Shown: in pieces, positions 29,112 through 42,711 of the stretch
How the letters are laid out: every line of letters starts with the position of its first letter
How positions within the stretch are numbered: position 1 is the stretch's first letter
NCBI GenBank assembly: GCA_947624655.1
Contig: CANQLH010000007.1
Span: forward strand, 1 to 64,000
DNA: 64,000 nt
Source: an uncultured Clostridia bacterium
Lineage (GTDB): Bacteria > Bacillota > Clostridia > TANB77 > CAG-508
Direction of reading: 5' to 3'
Translations under genes and position numbers: made by a program
The notes under the pieces: generated by a model
The model's input: the letters and a program-made list of their open reading frames with translations, nothing else
The model's database searches: none
Told to the model about the DNA's origin: nothing

Positions 29112-32100
29112 TTATTTTTTCTCCAAAGCGCTAATTCTTGCTTCTAATGCTGAATAACCACTAAAAGCACTTAAAGGTAAATCAATAGTTGGGGTTTCAT
29201 CAAAATAAATATTTCGTACTGAAACGTGCATGGTCAATGAGGTAATATAAATGCCCCCACTTGGTGTATCGTTTCCAGGCTTATAAGTACGTATACCAAT
29301 ATTTTTTTTAGATTGTAGAATAATACTCGTTTCATTGCTACTAGACTATAAACCGATATTTTCAGTAGTACCATAATCATCTGAACCTTCCAACATACCC
29401 AAAAAGCCATAAGTTTCTCCCCAGTAAGAGGATACCTTTTTTATATTAACTTGATACACGGCTAAATTTTTAGCATCTATATCTCCATTACTCTTTAAAG
29501 TAGTGAAGGAATTGGTAAGAGCACCTCCACTAATTGTCCAATTACCTATTGTACCACTATTAGCTGTAATTTTACCAGTTAAATTAGCGTTACTACAAGT
29601 CAAATAGCCATAACTAGTTACAGAGAAATTGCTACCTACCGTTATACCAGATGGATAAAGTGATATAGTTCCATCTGAAGAAACTAGACCATAAGAATTA
29701 AGCTCCCAGTTACCAATTTTACCACTATCAGCTTCAATTCGGCCCCGAATATCAGCAGAACGGCAGTATAACTTACCGCCTCTTGTAACCAAGAAGTAAG
29801 TTGAATCAGAAGCACCATCGGCATTAGATGAGTTCTCATTTAATCCACTACCAACCCAGAAAGCAGCGTTACCATTTGAAGCCATACCAACTATACCATT
29901 AAATAGTTTATTATTGCCAATGGTCCACCCACCTATCTCTCCTTCTCTAGACTCAATACGGCCCTTAATCTTAGCATTAGTGCAATATAAAAATCCATCA
30001 CGAGTTACAACAAAAGGAGCTGGATTTTCAATATTACCTATTACGCCACGAGAAGTGTCAGTGGGGGTATATCTATCACCAGGATTATTGCGACCAGCCC
30101 AAATAGCATACGATTCATTAGAACTATCAAGAGCAACATAACTTGTTCCAGAACCACTAAATATTCTATTTGCTTGGATGGTCCAACCGCCACGGCGATT
30201 CTCGTCACAGCCTATCTAACCTGCTCTGGCATAGATTGTGCCTAAAATATTTGCCGAAGTAGCTTCTAAAGCACCATCGTAGGTAACTCTAAATACTCCA
30301 CCACCAATCTTAATAGCATCCGACTTCTTTTCTGGATGGAGGTTGGCTAGATGAATGGTCATACCAGTCTCGCTATCTCCACCATCGCCACCATATAATT
30401 CGGCAGTAGTGCCATCAATCCAAATGCGGCCGCCGCCACTTGAAGCGCCGAAGAACGCCCTACCATTTTGCATCAAACCAAACGTATTGACACCAGATTG
30501 ATAACCGTATAGACCAATCATATCTTGACCGCTATCTTTACCCATGACAACGCCTGTAAATCTATTGGCGCTATCTTTAGTACCAGCACCCACCTATGGA
30601 GCGAATACATAATGCTCTTCTTCATTAACTTCAATAGCTGTACCGTCCCAACCATTTATCTATTCATTCCCATAGGTATCTAGATACATAATGATTGGAT
30701 GCACGAGTCTACGCACTTCAGAGCCGGGGTCGCGCAGTTCAAGCACGCCTATATTACTATCGCTCTTGTTTTTAATCTCCTCGAAGATAAACTGTGCCGC
30801 AGGTGATAAAGAGACATTACCATCCTTATCGGTTTTTAGTGTCAAGATATTAGTATTAAGTGAAGTAATAAGATTATTATAGCTCTATCCATCATATATA
30901 TAATTCAAACTTCTATTATAAAACTGTGGAGTTAAACCAGAAGTATTATACTTGATATAAGACGGAATCTCACTAATATCTATCTTTGAGTAATCTATCC
31001 CATTGATGGCCAAATCAATAGGATAAGAAGTATAAATAACTACTTGCTTATTATCATGCTATCTATCTGTAATAGTAACTTGCACTTTTACATATAACTC
31101 ATAAGTAGGAGGTGGATTATTTCCTTGTCCTGCTGCATGAATCTTACTACCATCATCGGTAGTTTTTATATCTATATTAATACCAGTCCACTTGTAATCA
31201 ATAGAGTAATTAGTTTTATCATTATTAATTAACTCACCGTCATTATACACATAGGTTCTTAGCGGCAACTCATTCAGCCATCTATCCTGGAAGACTAAAG
31301 GATGTAAACCATTCAGCTTTAATCCATCTTCATCACATGGACGAATAACAGCCACATAAGTAGTACCATTGGTACCTTGGTCGCCATCTTTCAAGAATAA
31401 TATCTCTTTTTGGAAAGTATATACCTCTCCAAAGATGGTATTAACCTTTAGCGTTAATGTATTGTTATTGTAATTAACCTTATACTTCTATCTTATATTA
31501 TAGTGTAAAACATTATAATTGTCAACCCAAACCTAATCAACCATAGAGTTAGTTGGACTAATAGCAAGGTCTCTACTCTTAGGAATCGCATTTTCTCCCA
31601 TAAACCATTCAAGGTTATAGGAAGTACCTTGTCCTTCTGCCCAGACTAATTGTACCTACAATGTTCTATCGCGCTCTGCCTCATCAATAGTCACATCGCC
31701 ATTGGCGTCATAACGGAAGGTGTCTTCTCCGATATAGGATACAGTAATCGCATCGTCTGTATCTGAGCTATTGATTACATACTCTAAACTACCTAAATAT
31801 AATCCATCTTGAGTATAGACAGAACAATAGAAAGTCACTGTGGAATATTGCAAGTATGGTGTAACTATTACGGAATTGCGGCGGCCCGTGGTATCTAGTT
31901 GCAGATAAGCTCCATCTGGGAATGACATATACCAATCTCCAACAAGAGCAGAATCAGTGAGTCGTAGGGAGATGTCTTCTCCTTCTGTTGACTGCGCGAT
32001 TGCGATGTCGTAGCCATTTCTCTAGTTATATATCTCTACTTCGGCAGATAGAGTAATCTTCTTATTGTAGACAACTATTAGCTTATATCTCTGCCGGCAA

Positions 32101-33215
32101 GCTATATCAGTATTAGTTAGATGGAGAGTGGTTGCGGCGGTTTCCAATTTTTTCCAGCCGAAGCCCGCATTACGGTCATATCCATCCGCGCCAATCATGA
32201 TGCTTAAATCTCTCTCGTACCATTGGCAGGTACAAGTCTTCTCGCTCATTAGGTCTTTATCTTGATAGATTAAACGCCCAACGAGGTCGATAGATGAGAT
32301 ATTATTAGTAAATGCTATGCCCTGCGGAGTGCTGATATTAAGATAATAAGTCGTGTCCGTTAAGTCGTGGATTTCAACGAAATCTATGGCCAGGTCCTTT
32401 GCAAAAATATTGGGCTGGGTTAAGTTCTCTTTATCTGTAACTACTCCATTTTCAATCAAATGGTCTGGAATAAAGTTCTCCTAAAAAAATCGAATAGATT
32501 TAAGACCAATCAAATAGTTCAATGGAACTTTTATCACGACATACTGGCGCGAATAGGTCGATGTAAAATTATATGGATCACCATTAAACTGGTTTACATC
32601 TAGCTTGTAGCTCGCAACAGCATTATCTCTGGTATAAAATTCTACCTCTATTCCATAATTACCTTGAGTATGTATACTGTGGAATTGCGTTAAGAAGGAT
32701 GTCGCAATTCTAATTGTATCATACTAACTGGCATACTGCTAAAACAATCCATGGAAGTCTTCAGGATTATATGAAGAAGACCCCTGGTAAATCCAATCTT
32801 GTCCACGCGCGCTAGTGACCTCGGCGCCCGCAACCACCTAATATGGAGGAGCTTTAACACCTTGATACACATCTGTCATAGATGGTGATACCGATACCAC
32901 TGTATTCTATAACTGTTGTAGCTAACCATACGACAAAGATTGAGAAGATACAGAAGATGTAATTAGCTTCCTGTTCGAGAAGTCTCCCTCTGGAACGATA
33001 ACATAAACATCTTCATCTACCTTATAAGTCTTGGTCTTATCGTCAGAGAATACTGAGAAAATATTTCCATTATATCTAGCTTTATACTCTCCAGTGTCTA
33101 AATCGACTATACTATATATTCTGGCTTGAATAGTTTTATCATAAGCAAGTTCAGAAGCTCGCTTATCGAATAATATATCAATAGCTTGAAATATCTGTTC
33201 TTCTACCTTATTCAT
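29112..33215 (-). CDS. Very large baseplate/tail-fibre protein
   Basis: 1,367 residues, one frame from ATG 33215 to TAA 29112 when TAG is read as Gln. It starts MNKVEEQIFQAIDILFDKRASELAYDKTIQARI, followed by an OB-like part (RYNGNIFSVFSDDKTKTYKV). The middle has many Ig-like beta units. The last 450 residues have repeated modules such as TIGNWTISGGALTNSF, KIGNWELNSYGLVSSDGTISL and NANLTGKITANSG, typical of Firmicute phage tail fibres. The C-terminus is a short helix (ALEARISALEKK), probably a trimerising coil. Confidence 0.78.
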
Positions 33216-33241
33216 AATGCCACTCCTTTATCTCTTTATAA

Positions 33242-33265
33242 GAAGGGGAGAATAATCTCCCCTTC
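33242..33265 (-). terminator. Hairpin after the tape measure gene
   Basis: GAAGGGGAGA (33242-33251) and TCTCCCCTTC (33256-33265) form a 10-bp stem with a 4-base loop directly behind the tape measure stop. The following bases (TTATAAAG) give only a poor U-run, so it may slow or process rather than end transcription. Confidence 0.55.
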
Positions 33266-33268
33266 TCG

Positions 33269-36200
33269 TTATTGTGTTCTAATATTTGCCCATTGAGACG
33301 CATCGTTAATAAGATTATTAAAGGCTTCCTCAATCTCATTTCTATCAGTAGCGTTGGGGAAGGACGCCTCAATATGTACTGTCTACTCAACAACAGAAGG
33401 AGTAGGCTGTACGTTACTACCACGGAGCTTGTCACTCATCAGCGCGATACCCGCGGAAGCGTTCTTATCAAGGATGGACTCGATAGCACTAAATACCAAG
33501 GGGCTAATCCCCCTGACAGCAGAAACCGCAGACAAGATGTTATCACTGTCCTCTTGATTTAATACTAACTCTTTCTCGTGTAAGAAAGCAAGTTTAGCAT
33601 CATCAAATTCTCCAGTGTATCCACCAGTCGCATATCCTGGAACTCCTAGTTTCTTTAAGTAGTCTAAGAAATCGTCATAACTCTTTGCGTCCCATTCTAG
33701 ACCGCCCCAATAACTCATTTCATCGCCTGGGGCATAACCCTTGAATCGTTCTTGAGCATCTTGTCCTCTCTGGAGGTAATAATCCTCTTCGAGATTTTCA
33801 CCAGTTATCTTATTTTCTCTTTGTCTGAATAACTCATTATATACGTCATCTTGATATTGAATATATCCTTGCTTTAAACCATATTCGATTAAGCCTGAAT
33901 AGTCGGTATTCTTATCATAGAAGCCATTGTCAATACCAGATTGTGAAGCAACAGTATTCGCCATTGCGGCGGCTAATGCGTTCATCTAACCAATGACGTT
34001 CATAAGTTCTACAGCAAGATTTGCGTATTCCATAGAAAGACTCTATACAGCACTTACTTGACCCCATAGCACATCGGTCATATCAAGACCAGCATCTCTA
34101 CATAAATCTGTAGAATCAGACAAGATACGAGTTTTCATATCAAGAGAGTCAAGGTCTGCACCAGCTTCTCTAGCGACCTCATCTACTTTATCTTGATATT
34201 GCTGGAAATATCCTCTAATATCGCCAAGAGCATCATCAAGAGCAGATTGGAACTAATTGGTGTTATCTGTCATACTATCTAATGTATCAGCCCATGTAGA
34301 GTCAAATTCCTCAGCGATGCCTACGATTGCGGCACCGGTCGCCTCAGCGGAGTTTTGTAGGGACTCATTACCAGCTTCTGCGATGTCAGTTAAAGCGTTT
34401 TGCTTCTCTGTCTCAAGATATTTAATCTTCTCGCAGTAGTAATCGTAAATCTCTTGCGCTTTGTCGGCACGTTCCTAGTCGGTTAAAGTCATATCAGAAT
34501 AAATTTCTTCAATGGCATCTTGACACTCTTGCCATGTAGAGACTATCTCACCAGTAACGTCTTGTACTTGTTGCTTTGCAATGTTGTACCATTCATTCTC
34601 GGCATCTAATAGCTCTTGTTGTTTATCTGCTATCTCGTCGGGGTTAGCCGTATACTGATAGTTCCAGTTGCCTTGACGGTCACGAACCAAGCGTAGTTGG
34701 TTCTTATTATTTTGGGCATCCTCAAGAGCCATCTGTGCTTGTAGCGCCTTATACTTAGCTTCAAGTACCTCAAGGTCATACTCTGATAGAGTATTACCCT
34801 CACGCCGCAGGTCTATCTCCTTTTGTAGGGCCTTTAGACGCTCTGTATACATAGGATTGGTGCTCTTGTCAATGTCGGCTTGAAGTTTATTATACCAAGA
34901 AGCAACTTCATATGCCTCATTAACTTGGTCGAGGTATCTTTCGCTCTTCTCGATATAGTGGTCATATTTATCTTGCAATAAGTCAAGACCTAAGCCATTT
35001 GATAATTGTTTACCAAAATCATAGACGGCTTTCTCCACTTGCTCTAAGTACATATCACGAGCAATTTCCATAGCCTCTTGCGCAGCTTGGTATAGAGCCT
35101 CTTGACTCTCGTTAAATTCCTCTAATAGAGCATCACGATTGTTCTTTAGAGTATCATATCTAACATCGCCTTGCGCTGCTATTTCGTCTCCACCATATTC
35201 GGCCAGAAGCGCTTCAAAACTGGACTGCGCCACGTCTAACGCTTCCTTGGCGTATTCGGTACGACGGCGGTTTAAGTCGATTTGAGCGGCGGCTGCGTCC
35301 AAATGTTCTTGAGCGTTTCTTTGAAGTCTACTAAATCCTTCTTCTGTCTTGTAGGTTTGACCCTACAAAGCATAGAGCTCTTTAATAGTATCAAGCATAG
35401 TCTTATTATGCTCTAACTAGTTGGTAAACTGCTCAAACCTTTCTCTTGCCGCATCTAGTGCATTAGGTAACAAGTCTTGAATAGTTTCTATCCATTCAAG
35501 AATCGCTTCACCAGAACCAATGACTTCGCCCTAAAGGTCAAGTATTTCATCCTTAATCGCATCAACATCTGTAAACTGGTTAGCATTAGCAAGCAAGTTT
35601 TGCAAACGATTATATGTCTCCATATATTCGCCTAACATACCTTCTTCTGCTTTTGCTTGTTCATAACCAAGTTGTGCAGTACCCTTACCATTTGTCCACT
35701 TAGGGCCACGTATCTCATTATAAAGAGCGTCACTAAAGGATTCCGCAATCTACTTGGTAAAATCGCGAACCGCGTCTTGAGCATTTTTAACTTCGATAAT
35801 AACATCCATCTTATAGGTGATGTCTTCAAGTTTCTAATCCTCAATTTCACGCATTGTATCTTCCCAGTTATTAAGGTCTTCTTGTATCTAATCAAGACTT
35901 TCTTCATATTTATCCAAGGCATCTAATTTATCTTCGTAGTTTTCATCAGTTATTTCTTTAAGCTGTTTCCATTGTTCGAGTTCTTTTTCAAGAGCTTCCT
36001 GTTGTTCAGCATTTAAACTATTATAATTATCTATAAAAGTGTTATAAGCATCAATAAATTCATTATATTCGCCTTGAATGGATTCTAATACATCTTGGTA
36101 GTGTAGAATTTCACCATTGGCGCCGAAATCTTCTTCACTTAGCCCTAATTTCTCCATTAAATTAGGTTTATCAACATCATCTAAGAAATGCTGTGCTAAT

Positions 36201-39200
36201 TTTAATCTAGCCTGGTAGTTATCAGCTTGCTTAGTTAGTTCTGTAATTCTCTTCTTAAATAATTCTAATCGTTTGGCGCCATAGGCACGGTCAATCGAAT
36301 CATCTAGGTCTTGAATAGCTTCATCTTGGTCCTAAATAGCACGAGTAATTTCGTGGTAGCGGTCCTCAATATCTTCAACGGTTTTCTTATCTAAAGTCTC
36401 TTCAACTTTAGCCTCTTTATCACCGCCTCCGCCTCCGCTACCGACTCCTTCATAAGTAGAATTAATACCACCTAAAAGTTTTGACAGAGCCTCTTTATTA
36501 GCCGCTATCATTTCATCTAAATTCGTGATATTCTGCTGCTCCAGAGCAGCCATTGCTTCCCCTAATAATTCATCGGAAGTTTTAGTTACTACTGGTTTCT
36601 GATTTGGTTTCTATATTGGGACATATCTGGTTTCCCCATCGGGGCCCAAATATGTCATATATATACCGCCGTCGTTTGGCTTTGTTGTACTACCAAGAGT
36701 ATCGCCGCCAATTTTATCTCGAACCGACTGTATAAAAGCCTCTTCAGAAGACGTGTCAATAGAATTATCGTTATTAGAAGTCCATTTAACAACATCCGTA
36801 GAAAATTCTTGCTTCTCTAGTCCAGTACCAATACCCGCAATCTGTTGACCCGTAGCATATGCCGCATCACGAATAAGTTTTAAGTTCTCTAATACACTAG
36901 AAGTCCCATCTGCTACATTCTCAGCCATATTTTCTGCGCCTTCGGCAGAGTAGAACCCTACATCTTCCCAGAGTTTACCCCAGTTATCTCGTTCGGCATC
37001 AAGTTTATCGGCCTAGTTGCTAAGCATCTTACCATTAGCTATCTTCTATGCAGTTTGGTAAGTAGATAATAAATTAATCTCATCCTAACTCTTGGCCTCT
37101 GCAAGAGTCATTTCACCCTTTGCCATAGCTTGATATATTGACAGTCTATTCTTTGCGGTGTCTCGTTCACTCTCAAGCATAGTAATATTATTCTATAATC
37201 TACTTGCTAAGCTGTCGCTGTTCGCTGCCAAGATACCATTTTCCATACCAAAAAATGCGTTATACATATCTTGGGTAAGACTAAAAGTACCATCGCGCAT
37301 GACGTTAGCTTGTGCCATAAAACCAGGATAAATTGCTTCTATTGCCTTAGTTGCTTCAAGGCTAAAACTCCAGTAGCTGTTGCCGGCTTCGTCTGTTGTC
37401 TTCTTTACTCCTTTCTCAATAGCTTCATATACACTAACTATATCATCCGCAGAAGAGCGAATACGTTCAAGGTTATAATCTTTCTCTAGCTCGATTTGTA
37501 CCTGGATTTGATACTCAGCATTGTCTAAATCCTTCTAAGCAGCGGTTTTAGCTTCTTCTGCCACTTGTACATCAGAAATTAAGATTTCTGCATCTTTCGC
37601 CATATCCGTTATTTTTTGTGGTAGTTTATCTACCCCAGCAGCAAGCGCATCATATAAATTTTGACCATATAGGCCAAAAGCATTCAGCATACTAGAATCT
37701 AAATTATAATCGCTAATATTGAAATTCTCAGCGTCAGTCTGATAATCATTTATAGCCTAAACTAATTTGTTATATTCAGCCTATATCCTATATGCGGTTT
37801 TTAATCTGCCTTCTAAAGTTTCATCATTTAAAAAAGCATCATTGTCAGCTATCTTGGCTTTAGCCTCTGTAATAACTGCATTTAAACTATCAACACTATC
37901 TTGATAAGATGCTTGAATTAAATCATCTAATAATGCCTTTTGTTCCTTTGCGGTCATAGAGATAAACTCAGTAAAATCAAACAGACCCTACTCAGCCATA
38001 TCTTTCGCGGTTTTATATTCCTCGTCAGTAAGGACTTCACTTGAGCCTATTTTCTTTCTTAAATCTTCGGCTTGAGCTCTTACCTCTTCCGCTTGTGCTA
38101 CTCCATCAAGGGCGTCTTGATACCTTTTTGCTGCATCATAAGCGCTCTAAAAGGTTGTATCAGTTAATTGTCCCCAATTTAATGTAGATAAAATAGCACG
38201 GTCATATTTATCGCTCGTAAATATTTTCTCTAACTTATTCTAAGAGACTTTACTTACTTCTCCAATAGATATAACCAAATCATTAATTTCTTTAAGGTCT
38301 GCAACTTTGCTATTGGGAGTTTTAGCGACTATATCATTGACTATCTCTGCAATTTCAGAATTACTATATCCTAACTCCGTAAATTGCTTAGTAATTTCAG
38401 ATAGAAATGTCTAATAGTCATCTAATGTTTTTATATCAAAAGCGGTTATAGTCTATCCTTCAAGCTAGCCTAATGAAGCTGATAAACTGATTAAATCCTG
38501 TTTTAAAGTGCGAATCTATGTAACATAAGGCTCCATTAATTTTATTAATTCTAATAGTCCTTGATATAAACCAGCATCTGCTCTCTAATCAGCATCCATG
38601 CCCTTAGTATCTAATACTTCATTCTTAACCTAAAGTAACTTATCGTAAAATTCTAAGGCTTCATCTGCGTCTTTAGGTAAGGTTAAATCCAAATCATAAA
38701 TCCAGCCAGCCGAAGATGTATTGACATTTTCGTCTCCAAAAAATTTTCTTAAAGCCTTATCTACAACATCTTCTTCATTAAATCCAACGCCAGAGTATGA
38801 ACCTCCAAAATCCCACGTACCAGTTCCTAAATCTGTCATTAAACGCTTCTACTAAGCCTCTAATTCTTTTGTAGTATCTCCATATTCTTTTCTTAACTGG
38901 CTTTGTTGTTCTCGCAATGCTTCAAGAAGTATCTTATTATAATCTTCATATCGACCACTTAATCTAGCTACAGCCGCACCTTCAATATCAAGTGCTTCCG
39001 CTAAAGCTCTAGAAGTCTTATCTAATTCATCTTTGCCTTCATTGGTTTCTTGATAGGTTTCTAATAAAGACTACATTTGGATAATTAGTTCTTTATTAGT
39101 AGCATTTTGTTCTCTAGTAGATTCTGCAATCGCCTAAGCCTTTTCTAATTCAGCCTAAGCCTCTTCTCTAATAGCTTCTGTATTGCGTTTAATTGAATCT

Positions 39201-42016
39201 GTATAAGCTGCATATGCGGCAATAGCCGCGGTAATGCCCGCGACAACCCAAAAGACAGGATTAGCATACCAAGCTTTAGTGTTTGCAATAACTGCTACAG
39301 TCTATCCTTCTGTCGCCGCAGTTTCTCCCTCTATGGCTTTTTCCCTAATAAATCTAGCGCCATATTCTTTTTTTATTGTTTCAATCTAAGTTTTATCAAC
39401 CGCTATTTCTACTTCTTTAGTAACGGTAAACGCCTTCATCATAGGAATTAAACCAGAAAGAATCATGCTTACACTGGTGATAGTTTGTATCATCTTTTCA
39501 CTAGTATCCAAATCCTCATTATCCCAAATACTGCCAAGATTCTTAACAGCCTACAAAGTCATACTTAAGTGCATAAGCTAACTGCCCATAGAAACTATTA
39601 TGTCAGACCACTCACGACTAGTTAATGCTGCTTCAACTACTGCACCTTTAAACTTATTGGCTTCTTCAGTGACTATTGCCGTCCCATTGGCTAGATTCTA
39701 TTCTGCTTCACTTGTGCGTCTAACTGATTCACCAAACTACTCTACTTGCTCTACCGGTAAACCGTTTATTCTTGTTAAGGCTCCTTGAGTCTCTTCGGCC
39801 GCAGAAGATACAGATTTTAAAACATCTTTTACTTGTTGGAGACTTTGTGACACATTAGACCCAGATATATCAATGCCAGTTACTGCTTTAAAATCTCGTT
39901 GTAGCTATTTTAGAACCTCTGAATCGGCCTCGACTTCATCGCCTAAACCAGCGAATGCCTTTTGAAGAGATTGTAATTTACCTTCTACAGTTTTTAATCC
40001 TTCAAAAGATTCTAATAATTTTTCAGCACTTTGGCGCCCTTTAGTAAGAGGAAGCTCTAAATCTGGAATATTATAATTATAAATTCCAGTATTAGTTAAA
40101 TTAGTTCTAAATTCTCTAACTGATTTGCTCCTTCCATCTTTTGTGGTTCCTTGTTTAGCTAATTCTTGAGTCTATGCTCTAAGTTCTTCAGTAGTTTCTT
40201 GCTCAGCAGTCATTCTATCCTATTGTTCAGCTACCATTAATTTCATCTAAGAAATCATATCTTTATAATTAGTAAGCTATTTTATTTGTTCATCAGTTAG
40301 CTATTTGGCATACTAATTAATAGTAAGCTGCATCTATATATCTTCTGCTTGTACCCTAGCCTATCCCATCTTATCAATATCCATAGCATTAGTAACCATA
40401 TCAAGAGCAAGAGCGCCAGCCTATTGCTTTAATTCTCTTTGGCTCTTATTAGCTTGACCCATTAGAACAGATAAGTTATAAGCGGTATTTTTTAAGCCCT
40501 AAGAAATCTTATTACCAAAAATGTCCATAAAAGTGGCACCAAGTAATACAATAGTACCCTTCATGCCACCAAGAGCATCTACTGCATCCGCAATACCACT
40601 TAATACAGGACTTATAGATTTATCAAAATCAATGAAAAAATCATCGTTAATTAAACTGTCGTAAATATCTTCGGCCGCGGCTCGGATATTATCTCGTGCA
40701 GCTTGCCAAGACTTTGCATAAATATCAGCTTGCTTTTGAAGCGTACCAGTTGAACCCATAGCAGTAGTGAGGTTCTGCTGGAAGAATGTCCAATTTTCCA
40801 TCAATGCCATTAACTGTGTGTATTGACGTACACCAGCAACCGTTTGCGCTAATGCCATCTTTTGAGCCTGAGTTAAAGTACCCCATGTAGTACCCATTTC
40901 ATTGAGAAGAGTATCCATGCTCTTCAAGTTGCCTTCGGTATCCTTAATCTAAATACCTACTTCGGCTAATGCTTTAGAGTATTTGTTCAGAGTGGTGCCA
41001 TCATCCGCTTCTCCATCTTGCAGCAAACCTTGAATACGAGCGAATAAGGTTCTAAATGCAGTACCGACAACATCAGCACTTTCACGAGTTGTTGCTGTAA
41101 CGGTCGCCAGAGCGGCTGCCGCATATTCATAGCTTAAACCGACCGTATTACCAATAGCCGCAAACTTTTGAATACCAGTAGAGATTTCTTCTGTACTAGA
41201 TGCTGTACTAGCACCAAGAGCAGTCATTACGTCAGCATAGTATTCTAGACTCTTACTACCATCATAGAAATTGTTCCAGATAGCAGTTAATTGCTCAGAG
41301 GCAGTTTCTGCTGCTTCTCCAGCAACATTGGCCAACTTAATAGTAACATTGGTACGAGCCTCGACCTCTTCGTCGCTCAAGCCTTGCTGATAGTAAATTA
41401 AAGAAGCATCGGTATATTTCGTAGTTGTAGTATTTAATGCTTTTGCTGCATCATTGGCCTTTTGAGCAAATCTATCCATTTCCTCAGCAGATTTATTAGT
41501 TACTATCTAAATACGGTTCAAAGACTCATTAAGGTCCTTAGTATATCCATATGCCGTAGAAACAGCCCCCATGAAGCCATGTAATGCGCTAGAAGTTAAT
41601 TGCCAACGCATTGTATTCTTCATAGTGGTCCATAACTCGCTTAATAGACCATTGGCTCTAGCAATAGGCATCTCTGCTTTTGCTATCGCGGAAGCGACCG
41701 CAGTAAATGCTTCTTGACCTGCCGGTCCTATGGCAGATAAAGTATTAGCATATTGCTCTAAAGAAGTATTACTTGCTTTTAGAGATTGCTGGAATCTCGA
41801 TAGGTCTAATTTGCCAGTGTTGGTATTAGTCGCATTTTGTAGATGTTGCTGTAACTCTTGCGCGGCAAGTGCGGCGTTCCGCAAATCATCGGTTAGAGTT
41901 GCGCCAGCATTAAGTTTAGTAACATTCTATAATGCCTAAAAAGCACTAGACAATGAACGTTGAAGTTCCTAAGTATTGGCGGTAAAGCCAACTTCATAGT
42001 TCAATCTCTTAGCCAT
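33269..42016 (-). CDS. Tape measure protein (about 2,915 codons)
   Basis: One frame from ATG 42016 to TAA 33269 if TAG is Gln, with dozens of TAG codons. The N-terminal third has LSYEYAAAALATVTATTRESADVVGTAFRTLF and YYADVMTALGASTASSTEEI, the phage TMP domain. Hydrophobic stretches lie near 39,200-39,260 (PVFWVVAGITAAIAAYAAYT). Long coiled-coil regions follow (34475-36500). The C-terminus VPGYATGGYTGEFDDAKLAFLHEKELVLNQED is typical. About 1.5 angstrom per residue would mean a tail near 0.4 micrometre. Within 38402-38459 this frame has two TGA codons and a neighbouring frame reads better (see findings). Confidence 0.9.
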
Positions 42017-42050
42017 ATTTCTTCCTCCTTTTACTCTCAATATAAAAATA

Positions 42051-42080
42051 AGGGCTTAGAGAATTTCATCTCTAAGCCCT
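42051..42080 (-). terminator. Terminator between the chaperone-position gene and tape measure
   Basis: AGGGCTTAGAGA (42051-42062) and TCTCTAAGCCCT (42069-42080) form a 12-bp stem with a 6-base loop, followed on the minus strand by TATTTTTATA. It lies 35 bases before the tape measure ATG, so it may lower expression of that gene relative to the upstream genes. Confidence 0.75.
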
Positions 42081-42119
42081 AATAATTCTCTATATTATCT
42101 AATAATTAGAGAAATTGAT

Positions 42120-42653
42120 TTAATCATTTCCACCCACGACGTTCTTGATTTCACTTAGTAATTCCATTCCTTCACGATTCTTAATCTTAGAAAGGATGTC
42201 ATCTAATGAATCACCAAGGTTAGTTGCTTCACCGTTCATAGCTTGCATAATACCAGCAAAAGAGTTGTTGTAACGAGCCATATCTTCTACTGTATCATCG
42301 ACGAGCTCTTGAATGAAATTTCTTTCGTCCTCTGGGATCGCGGCCAGCACACCATCGAGGATGCCAGTAGTCTCGATATAATCGTATGTTTCAGCTGGGT
42401 TATCGAAATCACCAATCTCAACATTACAGTAGAATTTCATAATAGCAAGCCCGAAATAGGTATTTAATCTGATGGGACTGAAACAACCAGTGTTTACATC
42501 GAGAGAAGCGTCAACCACATACTGAACAAGTTTAGCCTTCTCTTCGATTGGTAGATACGTCTTTACAGCTAGTTCCATATCCTCATTAACCTTGTAGCAA
42601 GTCTGCATTAGAGCGGGTTCGCCGCAAGCCTCTTTGATTTCATCAAAAGTCAT
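42120..42653 (-). CDS. Putative tail assembly protein upstream of the tape measure
   Basis: 177 residues, acidic and helical, without TAG. It starts MTFDEIKEACGEPALMQTC, and contains YLPIEEKAKLVQYVVDASLDVNTGCFSPI and LGDSLDDILSKIKNREGMELLSEI. In siphophages the gene just before the tape measure usually encodes a tail assembly chaperone, often with a frameshifted longer form. No slippery site was evident at the end here. ATG 42653 was chosen because AAGGAG lies 8 bases upstream. Confidence 0.65.
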   Translation of the reverse strand: MTFDEIKEACGEPALMQTCYKVNEDMELAVKTYLPIEEKAKLVQYVVDASLDVNTGCFSPIRLNTYFGLAIMKFYCNVEIGDFDNPAETYDYIETTGILDGVLAAIPEDERNFIQELVDDTVEDMARYNNSFAGIMQAMNGEATNLGDSLDDILSKIKNREGMELLSEIKNVVGGND

Positions 42654-42711
42654 AATAGTCACTCCTTTAACTCATTCTTTGGGTTTATAATAAAATATTT
42701 TTTCATCTATG

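Noticed and set aside
33269-42016. A dozen separate open frames in the tape measure region
   Set aside because: They lie in one frame and are separated only by TAG codons, so they are one gene under TAG=Gln.
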